From positions 612,501 to 676,500 of the forward strand of contig NZ_CP110820.1 of assembly GCF_034359465.1 (NCBI RefSeq): a stretch of DNA of 64,000 nucleotides. Reading direction: 5' to 3'. The number at the start of each line of letters is the position of its first letter. Positions within the stretch are counted from its first letter, which is position 1. Source of the DNA: Candidatus Bandiella woodruffii (GTDB lineage Bacteria; Pseudomonadota; Alphaproteobacteria; Rickettsiales; Midichloriaceae). Below, one piece after another: positions 27,762 through 37,250 of the stretch. Both the position numbers and the translations under genes were made by a program. The notes below the pieces were generated by a model, which did no database searches, had not been told where the DNA came from, and saw only the letters and a program-made list of their open reading frames with translations.

Positions 27762-29555
27762 GGCAAGGTTAACTTCGTGAGGAGTTGGCTGAAGGAAGCT
27801 GACGGCAAAGTAAGGCTGAAACGAACAGAAACTTGGTAGTAGGCCGTTATAACTGGGCAACCTAGCATTAACTGGAATAGCCCGCCTCTATGCGGAAGTG
27901 TATAGCGGTAAACCAAGTTCAGCCTTATGGAGGTCTTGCATCTTACCCCGGGAGGCCTTTTATCTAGCTTGAGTATAAGCTACTTTGCTAGCAATAGTAG
28001 AGGACAGGATAAAAGGAGTCAGCAGAAGGCATAGTACTTAAGAGAATCGGTACCTCTCTTGAGGAAGGCCTGAATTAGATTTGTTAGGTACTGGAATTTT
28101 AATTTTGGAGTTATATGGTAGCAAAAGATAGCAATACCATCCACGGATCAAATAGTGAAGGCAGTACTGGAGCTGTTGATCATGAGGCGCATAGAGTAAC
28201 TTCAGCAATTAGAATACCCCAGGACCTTGCAAAAGATGTAATTGGGGATGTAGTTAAAACTGCAAATCTCAAAAGTGCCTTTAAAGCAGTAAAACGCAAT
28301 AAAGGTGCACCTGGTATCGATAAAAGAACTATCAATGAAGTACAAGAGTCCTTAGATGAGATTATCCAAGAGCTCCAATCTTCAGTTATCAACGGCAAAT
28401 ATACTCCTTCCTGTGTTAGAGGAGTACAAATACCCAAGCCTAATGGTAAAACCCGTTTGCTTGGCATACCTACAGTAATTGATAGAATGGTGCAGCAAGC
28501 TATAGTTCAAGTTTTATCACCTTTGTTTGATCCACACTTTTCGGACAATAGCTATGGATTTAGACCTAAGCGTTCTGCGCAAGGCGCTATGTCCAAAGCT
28601 AAAGAATTTGTAAAGTCTGGTAAATCATGGGTGGTGGATATGGACATAGAAGCTTTCTTTGATAACGTCAATCATGACATTTTAATGTCTCTAATTGCAC
28701 GCTCTATCTCTGATAAGAAGCTCTTAAAGCTGATTAGATCGTTCTTAAACGCAGGCATGATGCAAAATGGCTTAATGAGCAAGAGAGACCTAGGGACCCC
28801 ACAGGGTGGACCGCTCTCCCCTCTTCTAAGCAATATCTTGCTTCATGAACTTGATAGAGAGCTTCATTTACGTAAGCACTCTTTCGTCAGATACGCTGAT
28901 GATTGTAACATTTATGTTACTTCTAAGAATGCTGCACAGAGAGTACTTACATCTATAACGAAGTTTCTTAACAGTAAGCTCAAACTTAAAGTTAATCTTA
29001 CTAAAAGTGCTACTAGCTCTGTTCAAGACCGTAAATTCCTTGGATTTACATTGTTAACAGATGGCTCTGCTATTATTGCTAGAGAATCTATATCTCTCTT
29101 CAAAGATAAGGTTCGCCTTATCACCAAAAGAAGTAGAGGTGTTAAATTTGATACAATAATCAGAGAGTTAAATCAAGCTACGAGAGGCTGGTTTCACTAT
29201 TTTAAGTGTTCCGACTTTCCAAAGCCTCTGTGGCATCTGGACGGTTGGATTAGAAGGCGTCTTCGTTCTTACAGGATAAAACAGCGTAAAAGAAAATTCT
29301 CGATCAAAACTTTTCTAACTGCTCATGGTGTATCTCAGCGATCTAGCTGGTCACTTGCTTGCTCTAGAAAAGGTTGGTGGAGAAAATCTCTATCTCATGC
29401 TGCTCACCAGGCTCTCAATTTAAAGTATTTTGAGAGGAACAACCTATTTTCCATGTATACATCTTTTGTTAAACACAAATCTGAAACCGCCGTATGCGAC
29501 ATCGCTTGTACGGTGGTGTGAGAGGGAGATTCAGCAATGGATCTCTCTACTCGAT
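27689..29555 (+). mobile_element. Group II intron with reverse transcriptase
   Basis: 5' end GTGCGCC (GUGYG consensus) at 27689. A structured region of about 425 nt precedes the ORF. Domain V-like hairpin ACCGCCGTA-TGCGACATCGCTTG-TACGGTGGT lies at about 29488-29517, then a domain VI-like hairpin GAGAGGGAGAT-TCAGCAATGG-ATCTCTC and the 3' end CTACTCGAT (AY rule). The ORF enters domain V. The 5' exon is ISa copy C; the 3' side is a second partial copy and then an unrelated gene. Confidence 0.9.
28115..29521 (+). CDS. ltrA: Group II intron reverse transcriptase/maturase
   Basis: 468 residues, LtrA type. RT motifs in order: GAPGIDKRTI (about 64), RLLGIPTVIDRMVQQAI (about 114), YGFRPKRSA (147), WVVDMDIEAFFDNVNHD (172), GTPQGGPLSPLLSNI (227) and the catalytic YADD (260-263). 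The maturase X domain follows (RELNQATRGWFHYFK, LDGWIRRRLRSYRIKQRKR). No HNH endonuclease is recognisable at the C-terminus. Active-site residues are intact, so it should support splicing and retrohoming. Ribosome site TTGGAG precedes ATG 28115. Confidence 0.95.
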   Translation: MVAKDSNTIHGSNSEGSTGAVDHEAHRVTSAIRIPQDLAKDVIGDVVKTANLKSAFKAVKRNKGAPGIDKRTINEVQESLDEIIQELQSSVINGKYTPSCVRGVQIPKPNGKTRLLGIPTVIDRMVQQAIVQVLSPLFDPHFSDNSYGFRPKRSAQGAMSKAKEFVKSGKSWVVDMDIEAFFDNVNHDILMSLIARSISDKKLLKLIRSFLNAGMMQNGLMSKRDLGTPQGGPLSPLLSNILLHELDRELHLRKHSFVRYADDCNIYVTSKNAAQRVLTSITKFLNSKLKLKVNLTKSATSSVQDRKFLGFTLLTDGSAIIARESISLFKDKVRLITKRSRGVKFDTIIRELNQATRGWFHYFKCSDFPKPLWHLDGWIRRRLRSYRIKQRKRKFSIKTFLTAHGVSQRSSWSLACSRKGWWRKSLSHAAHQALNLKYFERNNLFSMYTSFVKHKSETAVCDIACTVV

Positions 29556-29909
29556 TAAGTGTTCCGACTTTCCAAAGGCTCTGTGGCATCTGGACGGTTG
29601 GATTAGAAGGCGTCTTCGTTCTTACAGGATAAAACAGCGTAAAAGAAAATTCTCGATCAAAACTTTTCTAACTGCTCATGGTGTATCTCAGCGATCTAGC
29701 TGGTCACTTGCTTGCTCTAGAAAAGGTTGGTGGAGAAAATCTCTATCTCATGCTGCTCACCAGGCTCTCAATTTAAAGTATTTTGAGAGGAACAACCTAT
29801 TTTCCATGTATACATCTTTTGTTAAACACAAATCTGAAACCGCCGTATGCGACATCGCTTGTACGGTGGTGTGAGAGGGAGATTCAGCAATGGATCTCTC
29901 TACTCGATT
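29204..29909 (+). repeat. 353-bp tandem duplication of the intron 3' end
   Basis: 29204-29556 (end of the maturase ORF plus domains V and VI) is repeated as 29557-29909, with at least one difference (AAAGCCT versus AAAGGCT). The duplicate carries a 5'-less maturase fragment (29494-29874 reads on in frame) and a second complete domain V/VI. It could be a tandem duplication or a 5'-truncated second intron insertion. Confidence 0.95.
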
Positions 29910-30784
29910 GTGTTCACAACATTTTGCTCTTTTTCGGAATATGTGCATACCACCAATGAATGAACTAGCTTTTTCGTAGGGTTATACAACCCACATTTAT
30001 CAGCATATTTATGATATACCAGCAACGAAATAAAACCAGCTATGGGTGCTGCAACTTTCAATGACCAAAACCCTATTGTAGTATTTGAAAAATTTGCCAC
30101 ACTGTTTGCAAAACTTATTGTGCCATTTACGAAATTTGTTATACCATCTATTATAAATCCATTGCTTTGAGCGGTTTCTGAGGTGTTAATGTCTAGTGTA
30201 CATGTATACACCATATCAGTTCCATTAACGACATTATAACTGAAAATATCTACATTTTTTTGTGGACAGTTGTGAGTAGTATAGTTTAGTGAGTCCACCT
30301 TGTAATTAACTTCGATCTTAGCGGGAGTATTGCCATTATACAGAGTTCCATAAAGAGGTAAAGCCTGTATATTAATCATGGAATTAGGTGATAACACTTC
30401 TGAAAAATCTACAGCCGTTGACTGGCAGCCTTTTATCTCAAATATAAAATTATAATCTTGTCCAGCAGTTTTGGTTAACTCGGGCTTCACATCTACAGTA
30501 CATGTATAGTTGTTAGCAGGGTTGTCAGTGATGCTATAAGTAAAGTTATCTAAAAATTCATCAAGATCGGAACAGCTCGAAGGTTTATACTTAAACAATG
30601 TATCTGAAGTAATGTAATATTGTTTGTTGGTTACTACGGAATCATTGCTATAATATAGGTTTCCATATGATGGCAGGGTGCTAATAATAATATAGTTAGA
30701 AGCTAAGCCTGCAGGGAAATTTATCGCGGTCAAAGAGTTGCTGTTACAACCCATTGCTGATAAAAAGTTATAATTATCTGTCAT
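29900..30784 (-). CDS. Surface-type protein with two cadherin-like repeats and a C-terminal membrane anchor
   Basis: 294 residues. Two repeats of about 105-110 residues (1-105 and 106-212) share the plan YNF...GC.S, then LP.YG.LY, then C....D.F.Y and YTC..D. The LPxYGxLY then FxYS segments resemble bacterial cadherin-like/tandem-95 repeats of adhesins. Each repeat has a conserved Cys pair that may form disulfides. A hydrophobic helix (VAAPIAGFISLLVYHKY) lies near residue 255. There is no signal peptide and the first repeat starts at the first residue, so the N-terminus may be missing. The last codons and stop come from the intron 3' end, so the C-terminus is also altered. Extracellular role is inferred. 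Confidence 0.6.
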   Translation of the reverse strand: MTDNYNFLSAMGCNSNSLTAINFPAGLASNYIIISTLPSYGNLYYSNDSVVTNKQYYITSDTLFKYKPSSCSDLDEFLDNFTYSITDNPANNYTCTVDVKPELTKTAGQDYNFIFEIKGCQSTAVDFSEVLSPNSMINIQALPLYGTLYNGNTPAKIEVNYKVDSLNYTTHNCPQKNVDIFSYNVVNGTDMVYTCTLDINTSETAQSNGFIIDGITNFVNGTISFANSVANFSNTTIGFWSLKVAAPIAGFISLLVYHKYADKCGLYNPTKKLVHSLVVCTYSEKEQNVVNTIE

Positions 30785-30868
30785 AATACTATCTAATTAA
30801 AATCACGTATATGATAATCGTAGCTGCGCAACTGCTAGTTGTCAAGAGGTGCGCTTGTTAACTTTTTT

Positions 30869-31655
30869 CAGAGTGTTAGCCAAAGATAGATATAAAATTG
30901 CCCTGCTCACTTAGGAAATTATTGTTATCCTCAAAATGTACCCAGAGCTTAATCGTAAGATCGACAACTTCTTCAGATTTTGAAACTACCTTTGTTTTTC
31001 TGGTCATTCTTGCAATTCTGTGCCTTGTGTTTGAGTTATTGGACTCAATTGAGAGTGTATGTTGTTTGCCAACAACATGTTGATGGCGAGGTATAACCTC
31101 TGAATAAACAGACCAATCGTCTGTGTAATAACTGCAATTATCTCTACTTATGATTTTCCACAATTTTCTAAAGGTTGTAACGTTACGCTTACCAACCACC
31201 CAGGCAACAACTCTCTTGAGCTCCCTACTATAGGCTTTCCATATCCATAATTTGTTTTTTTTGAATCTACAAAATGCCACATCTCATCTATTTCAACTTC
31301 TCTCAATTCTTCCGGCACTGTTGGTCTTGGTATCTTTTTAGCATACAGTATTATCCACTTATATACGCTAGTATGAGCTACTTTAAATAATTTCCCTAGC
31401 CATCTAAAGCTACTTTTTCCCATGCTGTACAATAACACTGCCAGAGCCTTCATCTCTGGCGAACAGCCTCTTAATTTAGTGCTTGTAAAATTACATACAC
31501 ACTCTTTGCATTTATACCTTTGCATACCCATAATATTACCATTCTTAACGTATTTACTGCTACTGCATTTTTTACACTCTGTATTCATATTTCTATTTTC
31601 TTTGTTGCTCGCTATATTCATTTTAGCATCTTATCTATCTTATGGCAACACTCCC
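30869..31655 (-). mobile_element. ISa copy D (IS1-like insertion sequence)
   Basis: 787 bp, complete ends. Flanking octamers ACTTTTTT (30861-30868) and ACTTTTTA (31656-31663) agree at seven of eight positions: probably a target duplication with one later mutation. Confidence 0.92.
30876..31621 (-). CDS. IS1-like transposase, -1 frameshift on 8 A (ISa copy D)
   Basis: Frame 1 runs 31621-31148, frame 2 ends at 30876. The junction has eight A (T run 31255-31262 on the plus strand), so a -1 slip gives the same fused product that copy C encodes directly. Without the slip, frame 1 reads on as KKTNYGYGKPIVG. The zinc ribbon is slightly changed (CKECVCN in place of CKECGCN). TDDW and IESNNS are intact. 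This is a candidate active copy. Confidence 0.87.
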
Positions 31656-31826
31656 ACTTTTTATATGTGGCTACCGCTAATCTCATGACATATATAAACC
31701 CCATTTTGTTGATGACACTCGAGCGTTAAAGTGTTCTCCGTGGCGTAAGGTTGGGTAGTGTTATAGTATAATTGATATAATTGAGCCAAATCAGGCAACC
31801 CGCATTTTACAGCTAATTTATGGTAT
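31656..31826. other. Short spacer between ISa copy D and ISc copy H
   Basis: No gene, tRNA or repeat recognised. A TATAATTGATATAATTG stretch (31765-31781) is AT-rich and could hold a promoter, but no product follows. Confidence 0.4.
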
Positions 31827-32779
31827 GGGAGTGTTGCAAGATGGAATAAAGAAAGGTATAGTGGAGTGGATTACAGAATAAAGAAGAGAAAAATGTCATC
31901 AGCGCATCAAATAATAATGGTATGTTTGGATCAATTGGTTGGTAGTGAGCATCAATATCGCAAATTTAAGGAGCTGTTTAATTTTGGGGCAGTAGAGCAA
32001 GAGCTGAAGGGAATTGAATCTCCTGCTAATTATAAGGGATATGGTGTTTTACGTTTATTTAAATGCTTGTTGTTACAGTTTATGGAAGATTTGTCAGATC
32101 GTGAACTAGAAAGATATTTGAGTGACAGTGTTGCAGCCAAGTGGTTTTGTGATTTTGATTTAACCGAAGCCACACCTGATTATAGCGTTTTTAGTAGAAT
32201 CCGCTCAAAGATAGGAACAAATTTGTTATCAAAAATCTTTGCCATTTTTAGAGATCAACTAAAATCTCAAGGATATATGAGCGAGGTATTTACTTTTGTT
32301 GATGCAAGTCACTTGATCTCCAAAGCTAATTTATGGGAAGAGCGGGATGAAGCCAGAAAACAAAAATATGAAAAACTTAACAACGAAGTCTTGCCTAAAG
32401 TCGCACATGATAAACAAGCCAAAATAGGGTGCAAGGGTGGTAGTAAATTTTGGTATGGCTATAAGAAAAACATGTAAGCGTAGATATTCAATCCGGAATG
32501 ATCAACAAGGTTGCTATAACGCCTGCTAATGTTACCGATGCAAAGGGAGTTGCGCATGTTTTACCAAATAGTGGAGCAGTTTATGCTGACAAAGGGTATT
32601 GTGTTGCACCAGCAAAGAATGCAGCTAAAAGCAGAGGTATTCATTTTTGCGCCATCAAGAAAAACAATATGAAGCAAAAGAATTTTGACCTTGATCGATA
32701 CTATACTTCCATAAGGGCTCCGTTTGAGAGGGTGTTTTCTCAAGATAATAAACGATTGCGATACATAGGAATTGCCAAA

Positions 32780-33566
32780 CAGAGTGTTAGCCAAAGATAG
32801 ATATAAAATTGCCCTGCTCACTTAGGAAATTATTGTTATCCTCAAAATGTACCCAGAGCTTAATCGTAAGATCGACAACTTCTTCAGATTTTGAAACTAC
32901 CTTTGTTTTTCTGGTCATTCTTGCAATTCTGTGCCTTGTGTTTGAGTTATTGGACTCAATTGAGAGTGTATGTTGTTTGCCAACAACATGTTGATGGCGA
33001 GGTATAACCTCTGAATAAACAGACCAATCGTCTGTGTAATAAGTGCAATTATCTCTACTTATGATTTTCCACAATTTTCTAAAGGTTGTAACGTTACGCT
33101 TACCAACCACCCAGGCAACAACTCTCTTGAGCTCCCTACTATAGGCTTTCCATATCCATAATTTGTTTTTTTTGAATCTACAAAATGCCACATCTCATCT
33201 ATTTCAACTTCTCTCAATTCTTCCGGCACTGTTGGTCTTGGTATCTTTTTAGCATACAGTATTATCCACTTATATACGCTAGTATGAGCTACTTTAAATA
33301 ATTTCCCTAGCCATCTAAAGCTACTTTTTCTCATGCTGTACAATAACACTGCCAGAGCCTTCATCTCTGGCGAACAGCCTCTTAATTTAGTGCTTGTAAA
33401 ATTACATCCACACTCTTTGCATTTATACCTTTGCATACCCCTAATATTACCATTCTTAACGTATTTACTGCTACTGCATTTTTTACACTCTGTATTCATA
33501 TCTCTATTTTCTTTGTTGCTCGCTATATTCATTTTAGCATCTTATCTATCTTATGGCAACACTCCC
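32780..33566 (-). mobile_element. ISa copy E, nested in ISc copy H
   Basis: 787 bp with a perfect 8-bp duplication TTGCCAAA (32772-32779 and 33567-33574). Joining the flanks restores the ISc reading GAATTGCCAAAAATCAG exactly as in copy G. Confidence 0.96.
32787..33532 (-). CDS. IS1-like transposase, -1 frameshift on 8 A (ISa copy E)
   Basis: Frame 1 runs 33532-33059 and frame 2 ends at 32787; eight A at the junction, so a -1 slip makes the full DDE protein. Zinc ribbon (CKKC, CKEC), IDEMW, TDDW and IESNNS are all intact. With its perfect target duplication, this copy is the best candidate for a recently active ISa. Confidence 0.88.
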
Positions 33567-33808
33567 TTGCCAAAAATCAGTTTGCTGAATTTATGAATGC
33601 TATCTGCTTTAATTTAAAACGTTTAACGGTTCTTACTGCCTAAGCTCATAAAATCACGCTTCGCAGAATCAATAAAAAGCTAAAAATTACCATATCCCAC
33701 CTCAAAGAAATCTTTTGAATTCTTGGGGAAACCAGTTTTTTGTTAATTTTTTTAGACCATGGTCCAAACTTCCTTAAATCAAACCATCACATTTATCCTT
33801 ATTTTATC

Positions 33809-34594
33809 GGGAGTGTTGCCATAAGATAGATAAGATGCTAAAATGAATATAGCGAGCAACAAAGAAAATAGAAATATGAATACAGAGTGTAAAAAATGCA
33901 GTAGCAGTAAATACGTTAAGAATGGTAATATTAGGGGTATGCAAAGGTATAAATGCAAAGAGTGTGGATGTAATTTTACAAGCACTAAATTAAGAGGCTG
34001 TTCGCCAGAGATGAAGGCTCTGGCAGTGTTATTGTACAGCATGGGAAAAAGTAGCTTTAGATGGCTAGGGAAATTATTTAAAGTAGCTCATACTAGCGTA
34101 TATAAGTGGATAATACTGTATGCTAAAAAGATACCAAGACCAATAGTGCCGGAAGAATTGAGAGAAGTTGAAATAGATGAGATGTGGCATTTTGTAGATT
34201 CAAAAAAACAAATTATGGATATGGAAAGCCTATAGTAGGGAGCTCAAGAGAGTTGTTGCCTGGGTGGTTGGTAAGCGTAACGTTACAACCTTTAGAAAAT
34301 TGTGGAAAATCATAAGTAGAGATAATTGCAGTTATTACACAGACGATTGGTCTGTTTATTCAGAGGTTATACCTCGCCATCAACATGTTGTTGGCAAACA
34401 ACATACACTCTCAATTGAGTCCAATAACTCAAACACAAGGCACAGAATTGCAAGAATGACCAGAAAAACAAAGGTAGTTTCAAAATCTGAAGAAGTTGTC
34501 GATCTTACGATTAAGCTCTGGGTACATTTTGAGGATAACAATAATTTCCTAAGTGAGCAGGGCAATTTTATATCTATCTTTGGCTAACACTCTG
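33809..34594 (+). mobile_element. ISa copy F, nested in ISc copy H
   Basis: 786 bp with a perfect 8-bp duplication ATTTTATC (33801-33808 and 34595-34602). Joining the flanks restores the ISc right end CCTTATTTTATCTTTCAACG. It is in the opposite orientation to copy E. Confidence 0.96.
33843..34587 (+). CDS. IS1-like transposase, two frames (ISa copy F)
   Basis: Frames 33843-34235 and to 34587. The run is seven A (34202-34208), as in A and B, so a -1 slip does not fuse the frames. Its clean target duplication shows that it, or its immediate ancestor, did transpose. It was either moved in trans by another copy or lost an A after insertion. Confidence 0.85.
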
Positions 34595-34615
34595 ATTTTA
34601 TCTTTCAACGCTCCC

Positions 34616-34710
34616 TCTTTTTACGCTCTCAATCTCCGATACATGCGAACACTCGAAGTGAAAGCATAAACGCCTTCAAACCCTTGATTTACTAGAGGTA
34701 TACAGTGGTC
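34616..34710 (-). repeat. Dispersed palindromic repeat PR-6 (partial)
   Basis: The complement contains TATACCTCTAGTAAATCAAG, the left edge of PR-3, followed by a diverged body. It lies downstream of adk and touches the end of ISc copy H. The remaining spacer to adk holds no recognised feature. Confidence 0.5.
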
Positions 34711-34781
34711 TTTGATGTGTTAATTTCTGTAGTCCATTCCTCCTAAATAACTACTTTTACTTCTTTTTTCCAACTCTTATT

Positions 34782-35453
34782 TTACGAGAAATATAAACTA
34801 CTATACTGCTTGATGAACGAAGTGATATCAGAGTGTACAGCTATAATATCTTGGCTTGCATCTATCTCCACATAACGATCATAGCAACGATAGTAATCAA
34901 TTAGCGGAGCCGTTTGCATTAAATATGCGGATAATCTAATTTTTACAGCTTCCTCTTTATCATCATCTCTAACATAAAACTCAGTACAGCCACATATATC
35001 ACACTTCCCTCTAACTTTAGTTGGCTTAGTTAACAAATTGTAACTATGATCACAATTTTTGCATAATACCCTCGAAGAAAGTCTTTTTGTGATTTCTTTT
35101 TCATCCAGGACTAAAGATATAATGTATAAATTGTCAAAATACGTATTAGCGCTAATTATATTTTTAAGCCTATCCGCCTGATAAATAGTTCTTGGAAAAC
35201 CATCTAATATATATCCATTATATGTGGACTTTTTTTTTAACCTCTCTTCAACCAAAGAACAGACTATCTCATCCGGTATCAAACCACCCTTGCTCATAAT
35301 ATCTTTTATTTGAGAACCAATTTTTTGGCCTTGGTTAACGGCACTTCTTAAAATTTCACCAGTCGATAAAATAGCTAGACTATATTTTTCTGCTAACAAT
35401 TTTGCTTGTGTACCTTTTCCAACACCAGGCGCACCCAGTAAGATCACTAACAT
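34782..35453 (-). CDS. adk: Adenylate kinase
   Basis: Interconverts AMP, ADP and ATP. 223 residues. P-loop GAPGVGKGTQAK, NMP-binding STGEILRSA, DGFPRT and a zinc-type LID with four Cys (CKNC and CDICGC) as in Gram-positive and rickettsial enzymes. Its ATG overlaps the secY stop by one base (TAATG). Last gene of the ribosomal block; rpsM does not follow as it does in most alphaproteobacteria. Confidence 0.96.
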   Translation of the reverse strand: MLVILLGAPGVGKGTQAKLLAEKYSLAILSTGEILRSAVNQGQKIGSQIKDIMSKGGLIPDEIVCSLVEERLKKKSTYNGYILDGFPRTIYQADRLKNIISANTYFDNLYIISLVLDEKEITKRLSSRVLCKNCDHSYNLLTKPTKVRGKCDICGCTEFYVRDDDKEEAVKIRLSAYLMQTAPLIDYYRCYDRYVEIDASQDIIAVHSDITSFIKQYSSLYFS

Positions 35454-36784
35454 TACTTGCGCCTCATCACATTATTTCTCTTCATCAGGTTAGCATATCT
35501 ACTGCTTAACATATGAGACTGAATTTGGGAACTCAAATCCAACACAACACTAATAACTATCAGAAGACTCGTTCCTCCCAAATAAAATGGTACGTTAAAT
35601 TGTGATGTCAAAATTTCAGGGACCGCACAAATAATCGCAATATATGCAGCACCAATTACAGTAATTCTTGTTAAAACGTATTGTATGTACTCCCTAGTTT
35701 GATTACCAGGTCTTTTACTGATAATAACCGCCCCATTTTTTCTTAGATTCTCTGCAGTTTCTTCAGGATTGAATATTATAGTACTGTAAAAAAATGAAAA
35801 GAATATTATAAAACAAATATACACAATTATATACAAAGGCTTACCCTGAGAAAAATATCCAGCAACAAATTTTTGCCAAACACTAACATCGCCACCACTA
35901 CTAAATCCAGCAATAGTCGAAGGGAACAATAGTATTGCACTCGCAAATATAGGTGGGATTACGCCAGAAACATTAATTTTTATCGGCAAGTGAGTTGAAT
36001 CACCAGCATATATTTTATTACCTACTTGCTTTCTGGGATATTGCACACGAAGTTTGCGATGCGCCTTCTCCATAAATACTATAAACAACACCATAAATGT
36101 AACTATTGCAAAACAGAATAACAAAAACTGAGTCGATATAACGTTATTCTTCCCCATCTCCAACAATGACGATACTGATGGTAATAACCCAGAGACTATG
36201 CCCGCAAATATTATCATGGAACTCCCATTACCGATTCCCTTCAGATTTATTTGATCTGCAAACCATATTACTATTACAGTTCCACCCATCAAACTAAACA
36301 TCGTTGCAATACGAAAATAGAGGCCAGGGTCACTAATAAGTTGAGTGCCTTGGTAATTTAAAGATTCAATACCAACTGCAATCCCATAACCTTGGAATAA
36401 GGCCAGTATAACAGCTAAATATTTGGAGTATTGATTGATTTTTTGCCTACCAATCTCACCTGACTTTTTTATCTCACTAAATTCTTTCGATACAACAGAC
36501 AACAACTGCATAATAATAGAAGCAGTAATATAGGGCATTATATTAAGCGTAAAAACAGACATCCTACCCAATGCACCACCCGTTAACACGTTAAACATCC
36601 CAAGTATACCTTTTGCCTGTGCTTTTACTATATTATCTAATACAAGTAAATTAACTCCAGGCAGTGGAAAATATGTACCAATCCTATACAACACCAAAAT
36701 AAAGATAACAAAGAAAATTTTTCTACTCAAATCTCCGTTACCTATGGCACTAAAACTAGAGCTAGATTTATGCTTTGTGTTCAT
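35453..36784 (-). CDS. secY: Preprotein translocase subunit SecY
   Basis: Pore subunit of SecYEG. 443 residues with ten membrane helices. Plug and early region [20 protein letters not shown], then [16 protein letters not shown], and the C-terminal cytoplasmic loops [19 protein letters not shown] (SecA/ribosome contact). The ATG at 36784 is preferred to a TTG at 36790; it overlaps the rplO end by 17 bases. Confidence 0.96.
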   Translation of the reverse strand: MNTKHKSSSSFSAIGNGDLSRKIFFVIFILVLYRIGTYFPLPGVNLLVLDNIVKAQAKGILGMFNVLTGGALGRMSVFTLNIMPYITASIIMQLLSVVSKEFSEIKKSGEIGRQKINQYSKYLAVILALFQGYGIAVGIESLNYQGTQLISDPGLYFRIATMFSLMGGTVIVIWFADQINLKGIGNGSSMIIFAGIVSGLLPSVSSLLEMGKNNVISTQFLLFCFAIVTFMVLFIVFMEKAHRKLRVQYPRKQVGNKIYAGDSTHLPIKINVSGVIPPIFASAILLFPSTIAGFSSGGDVSVWQKFVAGYFSQGKPLYIIVYICFIIFFSFFYSTIIFNPEETAENLRKNGAVIISKRPGNQTREYIQYVLTRITVIGAAYIAIICAVPEILTSQFNVPFYLGGTSLLIVISVVLDLSSQIQSHMLSSRYANLMKRNNVMRRK

Positions 36785-37235
36785 TATCAATTAATTTTAC
36801 AGTAGAATCGCTTTTTGCTGCAGCTTCAATTAACTTCTTCGAAGCCATGTTTACTTCTATGCTAAAAGATTCTTGAAACCCACCTTTACCTAGCAATTTC
36901 AATGGACCTTTACTAGAATCATATAACCCCAGTTTCTCCAGATCTTGCAATTTAATTTCATTTGTTGTTTTTTTGTTTTTTACCAAATAATTGATCTGAT
37001 ATAAATTTATAATTTGATAATCTTTACTATTTCTTGATTTGAAACCTCTCTTTGGCAAACGTCTATACAAAGGAGTTTGGCCACCCTCAAATCCTGCAAG
37101 AGCAACACCACTTCTCGCAGTCTGACCTTTACCACCTCTGCCACATGTCTTTCCCTTGCCAGAAGCAATCCCTCTGCCCAAACATTTTCTTTTCTTTCTG
37201 GATTTTTCGTTGCCCTTTAACTCGTTTAATAGCAT
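36768..37235 (-). CDS. rplO: Ribosomal protein L15
   Basis: uL15, 155 residues. Typical start [22 protein letters not shown], the Gly/Lys-rich [17 protein letters not shown] loop and [17 protein letters not shown]. Directly follows rpsE with a 15-base gap; the rpmD gene usually found between them is missing. Confidence 0.96.
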   Translation of the reverse strand: MLLNELKGNEKSRKKRKCLGRGIASGKGKTCGRGGKGQTARSGVALAGFEGGQTPLYRRLPKRGFKSRNSKDYQIINLYQINYLVKNKKTTNEIKLQDLEKLGLYDSSKGPLKLLGKGGFQESFSIEVNMASKKLIEAAAKSDSTVKLIDNEHKA

Positions 37236-37250
37236 ACCTTACCTATTTAT

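Larger units (their letters stand above)
31893..33640 (+). pseudogene. IS5-like transposase of ISc copy H, interrupted
   Basis: First frame 31893-32477 and second frame from about 32478 match copy G nearly exactly, with the same -1 junction AAGAAAAACATG. The second frame is broken after YIGIAK by ISa copy E; the remaining codons (NQFAEFMNAICFN) resume at about 33575. An extra T near 33632 alters the end. Non-functional as it stands. Confidence 0.9.
31827..34615 (+). mobile_element. ISc copy H, carrying two nested ISa insertions
   Basis: Ends GGGAGTGTTGCAAG (31827) and the complement of GGGAGCGTTGAAAG (34615). Removing ISa copies E and F with one octamer each leaves 1200 bp, one base more than intact copy G. 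The extra base is a T in GGTTCTTACTG near 33632. Outer flanks show no direct repeat. Confidence 0.93.

Noticed and set aside
29494-29874. Second maturase gene
   Set aside because: It is only the duplicated 3' end of the intron ORF and lacks the reverse transcriptase domain.
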